DNA from: a virus
IMG/VR virus record: IMGVR_UViG_3300050821_018050
Span: 1 to 64,000 of that record
DNA length: 64,000 bases
Strand: one strand, 5' to 3'
The position numbers were made by a program, and so were the translations under genes. The notes under the pieces were generated by a model. That model was given only the letters and a program-made list of their open reading frames with translations, did not search any database and was not told the origin of the DNA. Positions 32,511-41,530 of this stretch are shown here, one piece after another; the stretch's first letter is position 1, and each line of letters begins with the position of its first letter.

Positions 32511-33056
32511 TTGAAACCCAAAAATAAATCAGAATTACTAATGCAACTTAAGTCAAAGTTGACCAAAGCTAAAATGGCTGAAGGCCCATCTGGAGCTGCG
32601 ATGCCAAAAGCTCCAGCCCCGCCACAAGTGCCTAAACCCCCAGTAGCTCCCGGTAATAGCCCAGCAGCGCAGCAAGCCAAACAAGGACAAACTGCGGCTG
32701 TAAAGATGGCTTCCGCTCCTCCTAAAGCACCCCAAGCTCCTAAACCTCCACAAATGGGTAAATCAGAAACTTACTTTTCGCATAAACGCAAAGAACTTAC
32801 TATTTCTGAATCACAACTTTTTACAGAATGCGAACATTGCGGAGTGCCTCAATTCACAAAAACTGAACAAGGGCCATCTTATAAACCCTGTGCTTGTTTT
32901 ATGGTTACTAAGAATGAACAATTTGTAACATTGAAAAAGAATGAAACAGGTTATGCATTAGATTTCAATCCTAAAGCAGATGCTGATTCGGTTAAAGCCT
33001 TTTTGCTAGCACTTAAGGCAAGATTACTGGTGACAAAGAAGTTCGGAGACGATTAA
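32511..33056 (+). CDS. Pro/Ala-rich protein with Cys cluster and KSE motif (181 aa)
   Basis: Starts at TTG 32511. Residues about 22-80 are a Pro/Ala/Gln linker, then MGKSETYFSHKR, then a small domain with CEHCGVPQF and CAC that could bind zinc. The order (disordered leader, KSE, folded domain) fits a capsid-targeted protein whose leader is cut off. Function of the folded part unknown. Confidence 0.65.
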   Translation: MKPKNKSELLMQLKSKLTKAKMAEGPSGAAMPKAPAPPQVPKPPVAPGNSPAAQQAKQGQTAAVKMASAPPKAPQAPKPPQMGKSETYFSHKRKELTISESQLFTECEHCGVPQFTKTEQGPSYKPCACFMVTKNEQFVTLKKNETGYALDFNPKADADSVKAFLLALKARLLVTKKFGDD

Positions 33057-33057
33057 T

Positions 33058-34218
33058 ATGGAGCAAAAGCTCTGGGTCGTCATGTTTTCAACCCAAATTG
33101 CTGACCAGATTCGTAAATTATTGGAATCGGGCAAATTTACTGAAGCTACTACGACAAACGACTTACTAAAAGCATTTCAAGAAAAGATCTCATCAGAAGT
33201 TCAAAAATCTGGTGGGCATTTGCACGTTTTTTTACCAGAATGGATGGTAATACAAATCACCCCATCCTTAGCTGAGCAAATTCCAGAATTAGTTAAATCT
33301 TTTAATGATCAAGTCGGATACAGTTTAGCAACCGGAATCGGCCTAAATTTTGGAGAAGCTGTTAAAGCCGCTAAGATTTCTGAAGAAACTGGTGACATTC
33401 AATTATTTGAAGAAGATATGAGCAAATCCCTAGAACTTCCTCCTAATCTATTCGATTATGGTGATCAATCTATCGCAAATAATGATGAGAATACTGATGC
33501 TCAGGAACAAACTTATACAAAAGGGCCAGATTATAAAGCTTCTTTACAGTTAGCAGCCGAACAGCTTCAGGCGATTATACAACAATTGGGTGGCCAAGCT
33601 CAGCAAGATGCGGCTCAGCAAGTACAGCAAATTCAGCAACAACAGGCTGCACAACAACAGCAACAAGCGCAGGCTCAGCCACGAGATTTAGTGGATGCAT
33701 TGCATGGTGAACAAGTCGGCGACCGTAATCCTTACAGAGCCAAATCTGACGACAAAGATTCTGACAAAAAATCATCTGATAAGTCAGATGACGACAGCGA
33801 TACTGAAAAAGATGAAGAACCTACCGATGATTCTGACGGCGACGAAGTGCAACAAAAACTAGGCGGTGCTTTGCTTCACATAAAAGAGCAAATCCCTCAA
33901 TTAATGGATTTAGCAGAAAAAAATCCTGATGCTTTTAAACAGTCAATGACTTTGATCCAAAAACTTCTTTCTCTTACTAAGCAAACAAAATCTGGCGTTG
34001 AAAAAAGTGAATCGCAAGAACTAACCGGGTCTCTCAATAAAAGAATGTTACTTCCAGTAGGTTCAACTAAAAATCGTAAGAAAAAAGTTTTGGTTAATGG
34101 CAAGCAGGTTTGGAGATCCATGATTAGCGGCCAAGTACAAGACTTGAGTGGTCAAGCTATTTCTGGTAAATCTAGTAATGCGAATGCCGAAAAGGGTGCT
34201 CAGCCCAAGGAAGAATAA
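33058..34218 (+). CDS. Gln-rich virion protein candidate (386 aa)
   Basis: An N-terminal globular part (about 1-130), then a helical Gln/Ala-rich repeat region (about 160-215), an acidic Asp/Ser-rich linker (DDKDSDKKSSDKSDDD-like) and a helical end. KSE copies MSKSLE and VEKSESQE flank the central region. A flexible, multi-part layout is typical of internal head or neck proteins. The start is directly after the previous stop. Confidence 0.62.
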   Translation: MEQKLWVVMFSTQIADQIRKLLESGKFTEATTTNDLLKAFQEKISSEVQKSGGHLHVFLPEWMVIQITPSLAEQIPELVKSFNDQVGYSLATGIGLNFGEAVKAAKISEETGDIQLFEEDMSKSLELPPNLFDYGDQSIANNDENTDAQEQTYTKGPDYKASLQLAAEQLQAIIQQLGGQAQQDAAQQVQQIQQQQAAQQQQQAQAQPRDLVDALHGEQVGDRNPYRAKSDDKDSDKKSSDKSDDDSDTEKDEEPTDDSDGDEVQQKLGGALLHIKEQIPQLMDLAEKNPDAFKQSMTLIQKLLSLTKQTKSGVEKSESQELTGSLNKRMLLPVGSTKNRKKKVLVNGKQVWRSMISGQVQDLSGQAISGKSSNANAEKGAQPKEE

Positions 34219-34221
34219 TCC

Positions 34222-35163
34222 ATGGCTGACAATAAAGAATTTTCCATAAATATTAATATTGATGAAGTAGCCCAGAAGTTAGGGCAAGTGGCGGATACTA
34301 TTGCCCCCCAAATTCAAAAATCTGTAGAAAATCTTTCAGCCGCAACTCACGCAAAAATTGTAACTATAGTCAATGAAGCTTTCCCAGAGGATGAATTTAA
34401 GCGTCAATTTTATTTAGGCCAAGGTAAATATGCCAAGACCAACCTAAAATCAGATGAACATCCGTTGGTATTACCTGATTCTAAAAATTTACGTTGGAAT
34501 AAATTAAGCAATAATCTTTGGGTAGTTGAACTGGACCCTTCCGCAGAATGGCTAGAAATGGGTCGAGATAGAGTATCCATGGCAACTGAAGATTGGCTTT
34601 TAAAGCCCGGTCCAAGTCTTAAGCATGCCAAAGATGGATCCACTTATAAAAGCATTCCGATGCCAGCAGGGAAACAGGCATCTCATAGTAAGTCAGACAA
34701 GGGAGAAGCTTTTCTTAAGGATGCTTTGATGCAGTCTATAGAAAAAGCTGGAATTGATCTCAAGACCATACAGATGGATAACGCCGGTAATCCAAAATTA
34801 GGAATTACTGATAAAATTGATACCTCAGATTTTGAATGGCAAGGCAGCTCCATCGCAGGCGCTTTCTCAAGAGGTCGTACTGCAGAAGAATCAGCCGCCA
34901 CGGGGTTACCAGAGCATGAAGGACATTTCATGATTGGAGGAGCAGTCATGCTTCAAAGAGAAGATCCAGACGTTAAGGGCGGTGTAAGGCGTGACGCCGT
35001 TGTATTTCGCACAGTTTCAAGTAAACATTTAGGGGAAGACAGATGGATGGCTCCCGCAGTCCCCGGCATCCATGCTTTTGAGCAAGCTGAAAGATGGGCT
35101 AATGACCAATGGAATGCCATTGTAAAACAAATGGATGACCAATTCAATAAAGTTCTGGGGTAG
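34222..35163 (+). CDS. neck/tail-completion protein candidate (313 aa)
   Basis: An N-terminal helical part (FSININIDEVAQKLGQVADT), then a segment ENLSAATHAKIVTIVNEAF and a C-terminal VRRDAVVFRTVSSKHLGEDR followed by WMAPAVPGIHAFEQAERWA. The layout recalls HK97 gp10-type or Mu gpG-type tail-completion proteins (a closing MAPxxPG helix). Located just before the tail-terminator candidate. Confidence 0.6.
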   Translation: MADNKEFSININIDEVAQKLGQVADTIAPQIQKSVENLSAATHAKIVTIVNEAFPEDEFKRQFYLGQGKYAKTNLKSDEHPLVLPDSKNLRWNKLSNNLWVVELDPSAEWLEMGRDRVSMATEDWLLKPGPSLKHAKDGSTYKSIPMPAGKQASHSKSDKGEAFLKDALMQSIEKAGIDLKTIQMDNAGNPKLGITDKIDTSDFEWQGSSIAGAFSRGRTAEESAATGLPEHEGHFMIGGAVMLQREDPDVKGGVRRDAVVFRTVSSKHLGEDRWMAPAVPGIHAFEQAERWANDQWNAIVKQMDDQFNKVLG

Positions 35164-35172
35164 ATTTTATCC

Positions 35173-35181
35173 CCTAATATT
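35173..35181 (+). promoter_or_regulatory. late-type promoter motif CCTAATATT
   Basis: Exact core 21 nt before ATG 35203, with AAAGGTAG as ribosome-binding sequence. Confidence 0.65.
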
Positions 35182-35202
35182 GTATATTAAAGGTAGTACT
35201 AA

Positions 35203-36246
35203 ATGGGCGCTCTTCCTACAGATATTCTAATCCGAACCGCACTAGAAGCCGCAATTCAGGATATGCGCCGTAACGCATATTTGCTTAATGATTGTTTTGG
35301 TGGTCTGGCCAATGACTTGGTATCAAAAGCCGAGTATGGTCCTAAAGAGCCAGCCAAAGCTTTAGAATTTATCACAAAAAATAACATACCAGTTTTTTTA
35401 CCTTTTCGGCCAGATGGAATCACTGTACCTTGTGTATTAATTAATCAAATTGCTGCAAGTGAAGCATCTAACCGTGCTTCTTTAGCCGATGATGGTGAAG
35501 ACAATTCGTTTGATCCTGTTTTGGCTGGTCGACCAGTTCATAGAATCCTTCCAGAAATGAATCCTACTTACGATATCACTAATGGTCAATTAACTATTCC
35601 AACAGACCATAACACATATCAAATTGCTCCAGGCATGTTTTTGGTAACGGCTACCGGCAATAAATATCAAATTCAATCTACAATCGATGATCAAACCATA
35701 CAACTTCAAACGGGAATTACCGAGGATCTTCGAAATTCATATGTTACCCCAGCTCCAAATAATTGGTTAGCTCATAGAGAGCAATTATTTTTTACAGAAA
35801 GTTGGAGTATAACGGTTATTGGAGCAGAACCAGTTCAGGCAGGATGGTTGAGACAGTTCATTTCATATTGCTTAGGAAGATATCGCGAAGCATACTTAGA
35901 GGGTCGCGGTTTTGCGATCAGTTCATTTCAGTCAGGACCAGTAGTGACTAGCTCGGTACCTAATTGTTACGAAGCAAAATTTACATTAAGTGGAGATGTT
36001 GAACAAAGTTGGATTAAATATGTTGCTCCTAAATTTACTCGTGTAGAAGGCGGCATAAAAATCCTAGATATGCCTAAGACTCCCATTGTATATGAGGATG
36101 AGGCCGCTAAACAGGGATGGTCATCGGTTAATGATACATTTGTAAATACTTCAAGCAATGAAGCGGACATAGATACATTTGGTGATGCCACGCACGATGC
36201 TCTTGGAATAAATTCAGATGATATTGATTTGTTGGGGGAGGACTAA
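35203..36246 (+). CDS. tail terminator-like protein candidate (347 aa)
   Basis: Begins MGALPTDILIRTALEAAIQD. Residues about 185-300 (HREQLFFTESWSITVIGAEP, then WLRQFISYCLGRYREAYLEG) look like a small alpha/beta domain of the tail-terminator or neck type. The C-terminus is an acidic flexible tail (DIDTFGDATHDALGINSDDI). Context: directly between neck genes and the large cargo-like genes. Tentative. Confidence 0.55.
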   Translation: MGALPTDILIRTALEAAIQDMRRNAYLLNDCFGGLANDLVSKAEYGPKEPAKALEFITKNNIPVFLPFRPDGITVPCVLINQIAASEASNRASLADDGEDNSFDPVLAGRPVHRILPEMNPTYDITNGQLTIPTDHNTYQIAPGMFLVTATGNKYQIQSTIDDQTIQLQTGITEDLRNSYVTPAPNNWLAHREQLFFTESWSITVIGAEPVQAGWLRQFISYCLGRYREAYLEGRGFAISSFQSGPVVTSSVPNCYEAKFTLSGDVEQSWIKYVAPKFTRVEGGIKILDMPKTPIVYEDEAAKQGWSSVNDTFVNTSSNEADIDTFGDATHDALGINSDDIDLLGED

Positions 36247-38784
36247 ATGAGACCTCCTATGCGCGAAGGCGATACAGAAACTATGAATAATGGCGAAACA
36301 TATGCTGCCATAAATCATCCTGATCTCGGCTTAGTTTGGGATTTACATCCACAGCATCATGAAGAGAAAAAACAAAAGTTTTTGGTTCAAGCTAAACAAT
36401 GGCTTCAACACCAACCGCCAGAACATCATGAAGTGATCCGATCATTTGTAAATAAGATTTTAAAAGATCCCAACAAGCATTTACGCGTAGGCCAAGATAC
36501 TCGAACTGGCCCAACGGTACCTCGTTTCCGTCACATTAATCAAATGGTAAATGATCATCCTGACACAAAACTGACAGTACATTCACCAAATTCATTGACA
36601 TTGCAGGTTAAGCGTCATAGCCATGATACAAATAATGAAGGTTTATCCAATTTTCACTATGATATGACGAATGATGTTGTAAAATCAGAAGATTTATGGT
36701 ATAATGGAGTATATGGACTCTATAAAGACGAATTCGGGAATAACTATCGAGTCTCTCATGAAGCTGGGGCCTGCTCTATCTTCAGACGAAAGAGTGGCGA
36801 TTTGGGAAAAAGCGAATTTGGGTATGATCAGCTCGATGAACCAAGTACTAAACTTATCCTTGGAAGAATTCAGCCTCTTCTTAAATCTTTACGATACGGG
36901 AGCCATTCTGGAATTTCTGACCCCATCTCAGATGAAAGCGATAATGATCCATTTCAAGGTGACGGGTCATCGATACTAGAAAAAGGTGAAAAAGTGCATT
37001 CTGGAATTATGGTCGCAATACCAATTCCTACTGATATTGGCGAAAAGATTGCCGTTAAGAACGGCGAATCGCCAGATAAAATGCATGCAACGCTTCTATA
37101 TGTTCCTAAAGTTGGAGACAATGAAGAAGTATTTTATAAGATTGTTGCTATAGTGTCGGAAGCAGCCAAGACTTTTGCGCCATTGAAATCAAAAATTGCT
37201 GGGATCGGTCGTTTTAGTGCTAGTAAGTCAAGCGACGGCAAAGATGTCTTTTATGCTGGCTATGATGCCCCTGCATTACCCGAATTACGTCAATATATTT
37301 TTGATAAAGTAAAAGAATCTGGAATTGATTGGGAAAGTAAATTCGGATTCACTCCCCATATAACTTTAAAATATATTGGTACTGAAGACGAACTTCCACA
37401 AAATCGTCTTGAAGGCGAGGAATTCATTTGTGACAAAATCATCATCAAGTCTCAAAGCTTCAAAGAAGAAGAAACATTTACGGGAGATCGAGTTGCAAAA
37501 TCGGATCAACTGTCAGCTCATTTTAGTTCCCTTCTTAAATCTGGTGATGGTGGGGGTAAATTTATTCGAAGATTGCCCGATCAGCATAGCAATAGATTTG
37601 GGTCCGAGTGGTACAAAAAATCTAAAAAAGATAAACGATTAGAAATTCAAAAACCTGATCCGCATGATAAGATACCCTTAAAAACTTCCATTGCCGATGC
37701 CGTTGCTTCGGTTCTTGGCCCAAAAATTAAAAAAGAAGAGCTTGATAAGGGGGCGGCACAACGTCTTTTTCCCGTAGAATCCCCTAAACCGCTACCCACT
37801 TCTTCTAAATATAATTTAAAGGTTCCAGGAAGAGAAAAAGAAGAACAATGGCAATCTGGCATGAATGGTAGAGATTTGCTTCCTGTGCAGTCTAACAATG
37901 AAAGAGCAAGAGGTTTATTAAAATTAACTGGTCAAACTAATCATAGAAAAAATTCTAAAACCGGCGAAAATGAATTTTTATTGCATCGCGCTCACCATCC
38001 ATCTGAAGTTTTTGGTGAATCCCATAAAAGTAGATCTTCATCTTGGACACCACGTAAATGGGTAGCAGAAGAAGAAGCTAAAGTTCATCAAAAAGAACAT
38101 CCCTCTAAAATAACATCGGCATGGTTTCCAGAATCTGATATAAAACATTATACTTTTCAGACTCCAGGCGCATTTCAATCCGAAGATGGTAAACCATACC
38201 CAGAATTTGGATTTGAAAAAGAAGTGGTTATTAAGCCAGGACACAAAGGCATTATACACAGTCAAAATGATATTGTTAAAAAATCAGAATATTTAAGTAA
38301 AGCTGACGACTGGAAATCAAGTTACGAACAGCATTTATCGCAGCCCAACAAATTAATCCATTATTCTAAAAAGGCGGGATTAACATCTTTGGATCCAACT
38401 TTCCAAGGAACCGGCGCGCCGTCTGAAGAATACAAGCACGGATTACCTTCAATCCCCCGTACATATTTTTATCAACATGGCACCGAACCAGAAGATATTG
38501 TGAAACAAGGTGCAGTTGCAAAATATACGGCTACTTTAAAACCGGAACATAAAATTTATGACTTGGCCCACGATAAGGACAATATTCACCATAAATTAAA
38601 AGTAGCTTCTATGGGTAAACAAGTTAACCCAGGAGTAGTAAGTTCAGATGATTATTTGCATGCTATTAAAGCCGCAGGTTACCACGGCTTCAAAAATTCG
38701 GCGTCGACCCAGCTTCCTAATGTTATAGCACTTTTTCACGCCCATCCGATAGATTACGAGGAGACTGTCCATGAAAAAACGTAA
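36247..38784 (+). CDS. multidomain protein with 2H phosphoesterase domain (845 aa)
   Basis: The order is: unknown N-terminal domain (1-140), short module with YNGVYGLYKDEFGNNYRVSH (150-185), DLGKSEF, then a 2H phosphoesterase domain (about 252-412) with both signature motifs H280-A-T282 (MHATLLYV) and H371-I-T373 (PHITLKYI). A basic linker follows, then KKSEYL and a C-terminal domain (about 690-840; NKLIHYSKKAGLTSLDPTFQ) resembling ADP-ribosyltransferase-like modules of viral polyvalent proteins. 2H enzymes cut 2',3'- or 3',5'-phosphodiester bonds in RNA ends or cyclic oligonucleotides. KSE motifs between domains suggest processing in the head. Confidence 0.75.
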   Translation: MRPPMREGDTETMNNGETYAAINHPDLGLVWDLHPQHHEEKKQKFLVQAKQWLQHQPPEHHEVIRSFVNKILKDPNKHLRVGQDTRTGPTVPRFRHINQMVNDHPDTKLTVHSPNSLTLQVKRHSHDTNNEGLSNFHYDMTNDVVKSEDLWYNGVYGLYKDEFGNNYRVSHEAGACSIFRRKSGDLGKSEFGYDQLDEPSTKLILGRIQPLLKSLRYGSHSGISDPISDESDNDPFQGDGSSILEKGEKVHSGIMVAIPIPTDIGEKIAVKNGESPDKMHATLLYVPKVGDNEEVFYKIVAIVSEAAKTFAPLKSKIAGIGRFSASKSSDGKDVFYAGYDAPALPELRQYIFDKVKESGIDWESKFGFTPHITLKYIGTEDELPQNRLEGEEFICDKIIIKSQSFKEEETFTGDRVAKSDQLSAHFSSLLKSGDGGGKFIRRLPDQHSNRFGSEWYKKSKKDKRLEIQKPDPHDKIPLKTSIADAVASVLGPKIKKEELDKGAAQRLFPVESPKPLPTSSKYNLKVPGREKEEQWQSGMNGRDLLPVQSNNERARGLLKLTGQTNHRKNSKTGENEFLLHRAHHPSEVFGESHKSRSSSWTPRKWVAEEEAKVHQKEHPSKITSAWFPESDIKHYTFQTPGAFQSEDGKPYPEFGFEKEVVIKPGHKGIIHSQNDIVKKSEYLSKADDWKSSYEQHLSQPNKLIHYSKKAGLTSLDPTFQGTGAPSEEYKHGLPSIPRTYFYQHGTEPEDIVKQGAVAKYTATLKPEHKIYDLAHDKDNIHHKLKVASMGKQVNPGVVSSDDYLHAIKAAGYHGFKNSASTQLPNVIALFHAHPIDYEETVHEKT

Positions 38785-39589
38785 CATGGATTGGAAATTG
38801 GATCAATGCAAATTTGCAGCAGTTCAATATAAATCAAAAATTGAGTGGAAAATGAAAGATCATAAATCTTACGAAGCAGCGCGTAAAAATAAATGGATAA
38901 AAGAATGTTCTGAACACATGGTAAGACCTCAAGTGCATAATAAAAAATGGGATTTCGAATCCTGTAAAATAGAATCTTTAAAACACAAGACTAGGGGTAA
39001 ATGGCAAGCACATCACGCTTCTTCTTATCAGATCGCACAAAGGAACGGATGGCTAGAAGAATGCTGTTCGCATATGTCTAACGCAAGAAATCTCAACAAC
39101 ACTTGGACGTTGGATAGATGTAAGTTAGAGGCATTAAAATACACAACTAGATCCGAATGGTGGAGAACAGATGGGAAATCATATGACGCTGCCAGAAGTA
39201 AAAATTTTTTAGAGGATTGCTGCGCTCATATGCCAAAGCGTAGTCATTCTTCTATGCAAGAAAATATAATTTTATCTATAGTAAAAAATAAATTTCCACT
39301 CGCGTGCTCTCGTAAATTCGGTAAAAATAAAAAATTTCAATCCGGGAATAGATTCGAGCTTGATATTTATATTCCAGAATTGAATAAGGGTATTGAATTC
39401 AATGGAGAATATTGGCACAGAGAAGGGTTGTTGCGTAAAGGTAAAGACCCCGCAAAATACCATAGTTTGAAGCGAGATTTTTTTAAGAAACTATCCATAG
39501 ATTATATAGAAATTTGGGAAAATGAATGGGCAAAAAATAAAGATTTATGCCTCTTAAAAATTAATGATTTTTTAGGAGTTAGCTTATGA
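38771..39589 (+). CDS. Vsr-like homing endonuclease with three N-terminal repeats
   Basis: Residues 1-160 contain three copies of a W-x-L-D/F-x-C-K-x-E-A-x-K-Y...SY-x-A-x-R-x-x-W-L-E-E-C-x-x-H-M repeat, probably DNA-binding. The C-terminal nuclease domain shows FELDIYIPELNKGIEFNGEY followed by WHRE, then YIEIWENEW, typical of Vsr/EDxHD-type phage homing nucleases. It overlaps the upstream cargo gene by 14 nt and the next gene by 4 nt, so it is woven into a late structural operon. Likely an inserted mobile gene. Confidence 0.85.
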   Translation: MKKRNMDWKLDQCKFAAVQYKSKIEWKMKDHKSYEAARKNKWIKECSEHMVRPQVHNKKWDFESCKIESLKHKTRGKWQAHHASSYQIAQRNGWLEECCSHMSNARNLNNTWTLDRCKLEALKYTTRSEWWRTDGKSYDAARSKNFLEDCCAHMPKRSHSSMQENIILSIVKNKFPLACSRKFGKNKKFQSGNRFELDIYIPELNKGIEFNGEYWHREGLLRKGKDPAKYHSLKRDFFKKLSIDYIEIWENEWAKNKDLCLLKINDFLGVSL

Positions 39590-41292
39590 AAAATCCATTT
39601 GATGACCATCACATTATTTTTAGTGCCGAAGGTGCTATGCATCCGACAAAACATCAAGTTGTTCCTTCTCATGAGGAAGTTTTAGATTATCTAAGATCGC
39701 AGGGAGAAAATGCTGTTGGGGTTCAAGGTCATTATGGCTCTCCAGAAAGATCCATTCTAGTTAATTCCCCTAAAAATCCAAAAGGCCTTCATCAGCTTGC
39801 TACCGATCTAGGTCAAGATTCTATTCTTGAATCCAAAAATGGTCAACATGCATTAACTTACTTAAACGGTGCCCAAAAAGGAAAAGTAATCACTGGAGAA
39901 GGAACTACATTCCATCCATTGAAGCCGGAAGACCTTTATACGACTATTAAAACCCCTAAAGGTGATGTGCATTTTAGTCATAATTTAAATTTTAGTCAAT
40001 CTGCAGTAAATAAATCAGAATCTGGAATGGGTGATCTATCTACTGACGAAGATACGAATGATTTGATGAATCGAGAAGAAAATAAATATTTCGTCAGTAG
40101 GGATCAATTGGATCTTCTTACCCAAACGGCCAAAGAAAATCTTAAAGAGGGTGATATTGATACGGAAAGTCGCTATAATACCAATAGAACTTTTTACATG
40201 GATAATAAAGATTTAGACTCCATGAAAGATGGATTAGATGGCATTAAGCCACGACTAAAAATCAGAGTAAGACAATATGCTCCGAATCATAAAGATTGGG
40301 AAAATATTGCTTATGTCGAAATCAAGGCAAAGAAGAAAGACGGGATGACGAATAAATGTCGCGTGCGTATTTATGCTGACGACATCGAACCTTTCCTCGA
40401 AGGAAAGCCTTTAGAAAATAGCAAAGATTTAATTAATCTTAATAAAGATATAACAAAAAAACTTTTGGATAAAAGAATTTTAGCGGTAAACAATATTGTT
40501 TCCACGTATGGATTTAAAAAACAAATTGAAGTTAGATATGAACGCAGAGCTTATACTGGCAAAAAAGTCAGGATTACTATTGACGATAATTTGAAATATT
40601 TGGATGCCACAGAAATTTCTCCAGAAAATAAAGAAGCTATTAAAAATACAGATGGCTGGAAGCGTATGGACAAGCATACAGATAAACTTCGCCGTAAAGA
40701 CTATTTAATAGTAGAAGTCAAACATCAAGGTGATGCGCCAAGATGGGTAAAAGATCTTTTGGATAAAACTGATGCAAAGGAAGTAAAATTTTCCAAATAT
40801 TGCGCCGCCGTAGCCTCGTATATTAAATCTGGCAAAAAAGAAAATAATATTAGTAGACTTAGTTTCGACTTTTCTGATAATCTGGATAAGACAGAAAGTT
40901 TAACTAAGATGCCAAAAGTTTTTACCGGAACACCAAAAAAGCCACATACTACTGTATATCGCATGCAAGATAAACATGGAGAAGGTCCGTATATGGCCGG
41001 AATTCCAGCCCTAGACAATCATGGTTCCTCTTCCTCGGCGCGAGGACTATCTACTCCTGATCCAAAATATGATCAAGGATTCAATGCCACTGATTTAAAA
41101 GTATTACACGATTCTCCTGCTGTTAAATTTGGGTTTGAAAAACCTGAACATGCGCATGAATGGTTTAGTCCAGATGAAATTGAAGAATTGGGGAATCACG
41201 GGTTTACACTTCAGCCCGTTAAAGCTGCGCACGTCTGGTCATCAGGTAAACAGGCATTTTATAAGAAGTATGTAAAGCCTAAAAAGCCTTAA
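39586..41292 (+). CDS. virion protein with VTC-type triphosphate-tunnel domain (568 aa)
   Basis: Three parts. Residues 1-135 form a small domain (GHYGSPERSILVNSP, DLGQDSILES) like modules in other large phage proteins. VNKSES separates it from a VTC/CYTH-type domain at about 160-415: EENKYFVSR, NRTFYMDN, LKIRVRQY, YVEIKAKK, VRYERRAY, RITIDDNL, LIVEVKH and KFSKY follow the order of polyphosphate-polymerase VTC domains, with tunnel Arg/Lys/Glu residues retained. DKTESL then leads to a C-terminal domain (about 450-568; FTLQPVKAAHVWSSGKQAFY) of unknown role. Such tunnels bind triphosphate-type chains. A packaged enzyme is plausible. Confidence 0.78.
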   Translation: MKNPFDDHHIIFSAEGAMHPTKHQVVPSHEEVLDYLRSQGENAVGVQGHYGSPERSILVNSPKNPKGLHQLATDLGQDSILESKNGQHALTYLNGAQKGKVITGEGTTFHPLKPEDLYTTIKTPKGDVHFSHNLNFSQSAVNKSESGMGDLSTDEDTNDLMNREENKYFVSRDQLDLLTQTAKENLKEGDIDTESRYNTNRTFYMDNKDLDSMKDGLDGIKPRLKIRVRQYAPNHKDWENIAYVEIKAKKKDGMTNKCRVRIYADDIEPFLEGKPLENSKDLINLNKDITKKLLDKRILAVNNIVSTYGFKKQIEVRYERRAYTGKKVRITIDDNLKYLDATEISPENKEAIKNTDGWKRMDKHTDKLRRKDYLIVEVKHQGDAPRWVKDLLDKTDAKEVKFSKYCAAVASYIKSGKKENNISRLSFDFSDNLDKTESLTKMPKVFTGTPKKPHTTVYRMQDKHGEGPYMAGIPALDNHGSSSSARGLSTPDPKYDQGFNATDLKVLHDSPAVKFGFEKPEHAHEWFSPDEIEELGNHGFTLQPVKAAHVWSSGKQAFYKKYVKPKKP

Positions 41293-41530
41293 GTTCAGGG
41301 AATAGAGTCAATACTAAATCACCATATTTATAAACTCTGTAGGCGTCTAATGTTGGCTCGTACTCAAAGGTTGCCTCACGATAGTTGCATTGATATTTTT
41401 TCCCAAAAATCACGCATAGAGCTATCCAGTAAGTAGTCTTAATATCAATTGTTTGTCGCCCGCGAGTTTTTCTGTAGGAATGGCTGAGAATATAATCAAG
41501 TATACGATTTTTAAGGTCTTTTTTTATCAT
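41279..41530 (-). CDS. small protein of the LExRIL-like family (83 aa)
   Basis: I use ATG 41530 (MIKKDLKNRILDYILSHSYR), where the family signature is N-terminal; a longer frame to 41572 would overlap more of the upstream gene. The rest includes TYWIALCVIFGKKYQ. It overlaps the sigma-like gene by 20 nt and converges on the VTC-domain gene with a 14-nt overlap. Function unknown. Confidence 0.65.
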   Translation of the reverse strand: MIKKDLKNRILDYILSHSYRKTRGRQTIDIKTTYWIALCVIFGKKYQCNYREATFEYEPTLDAYRVYKYGDLVLTLFPELKAF

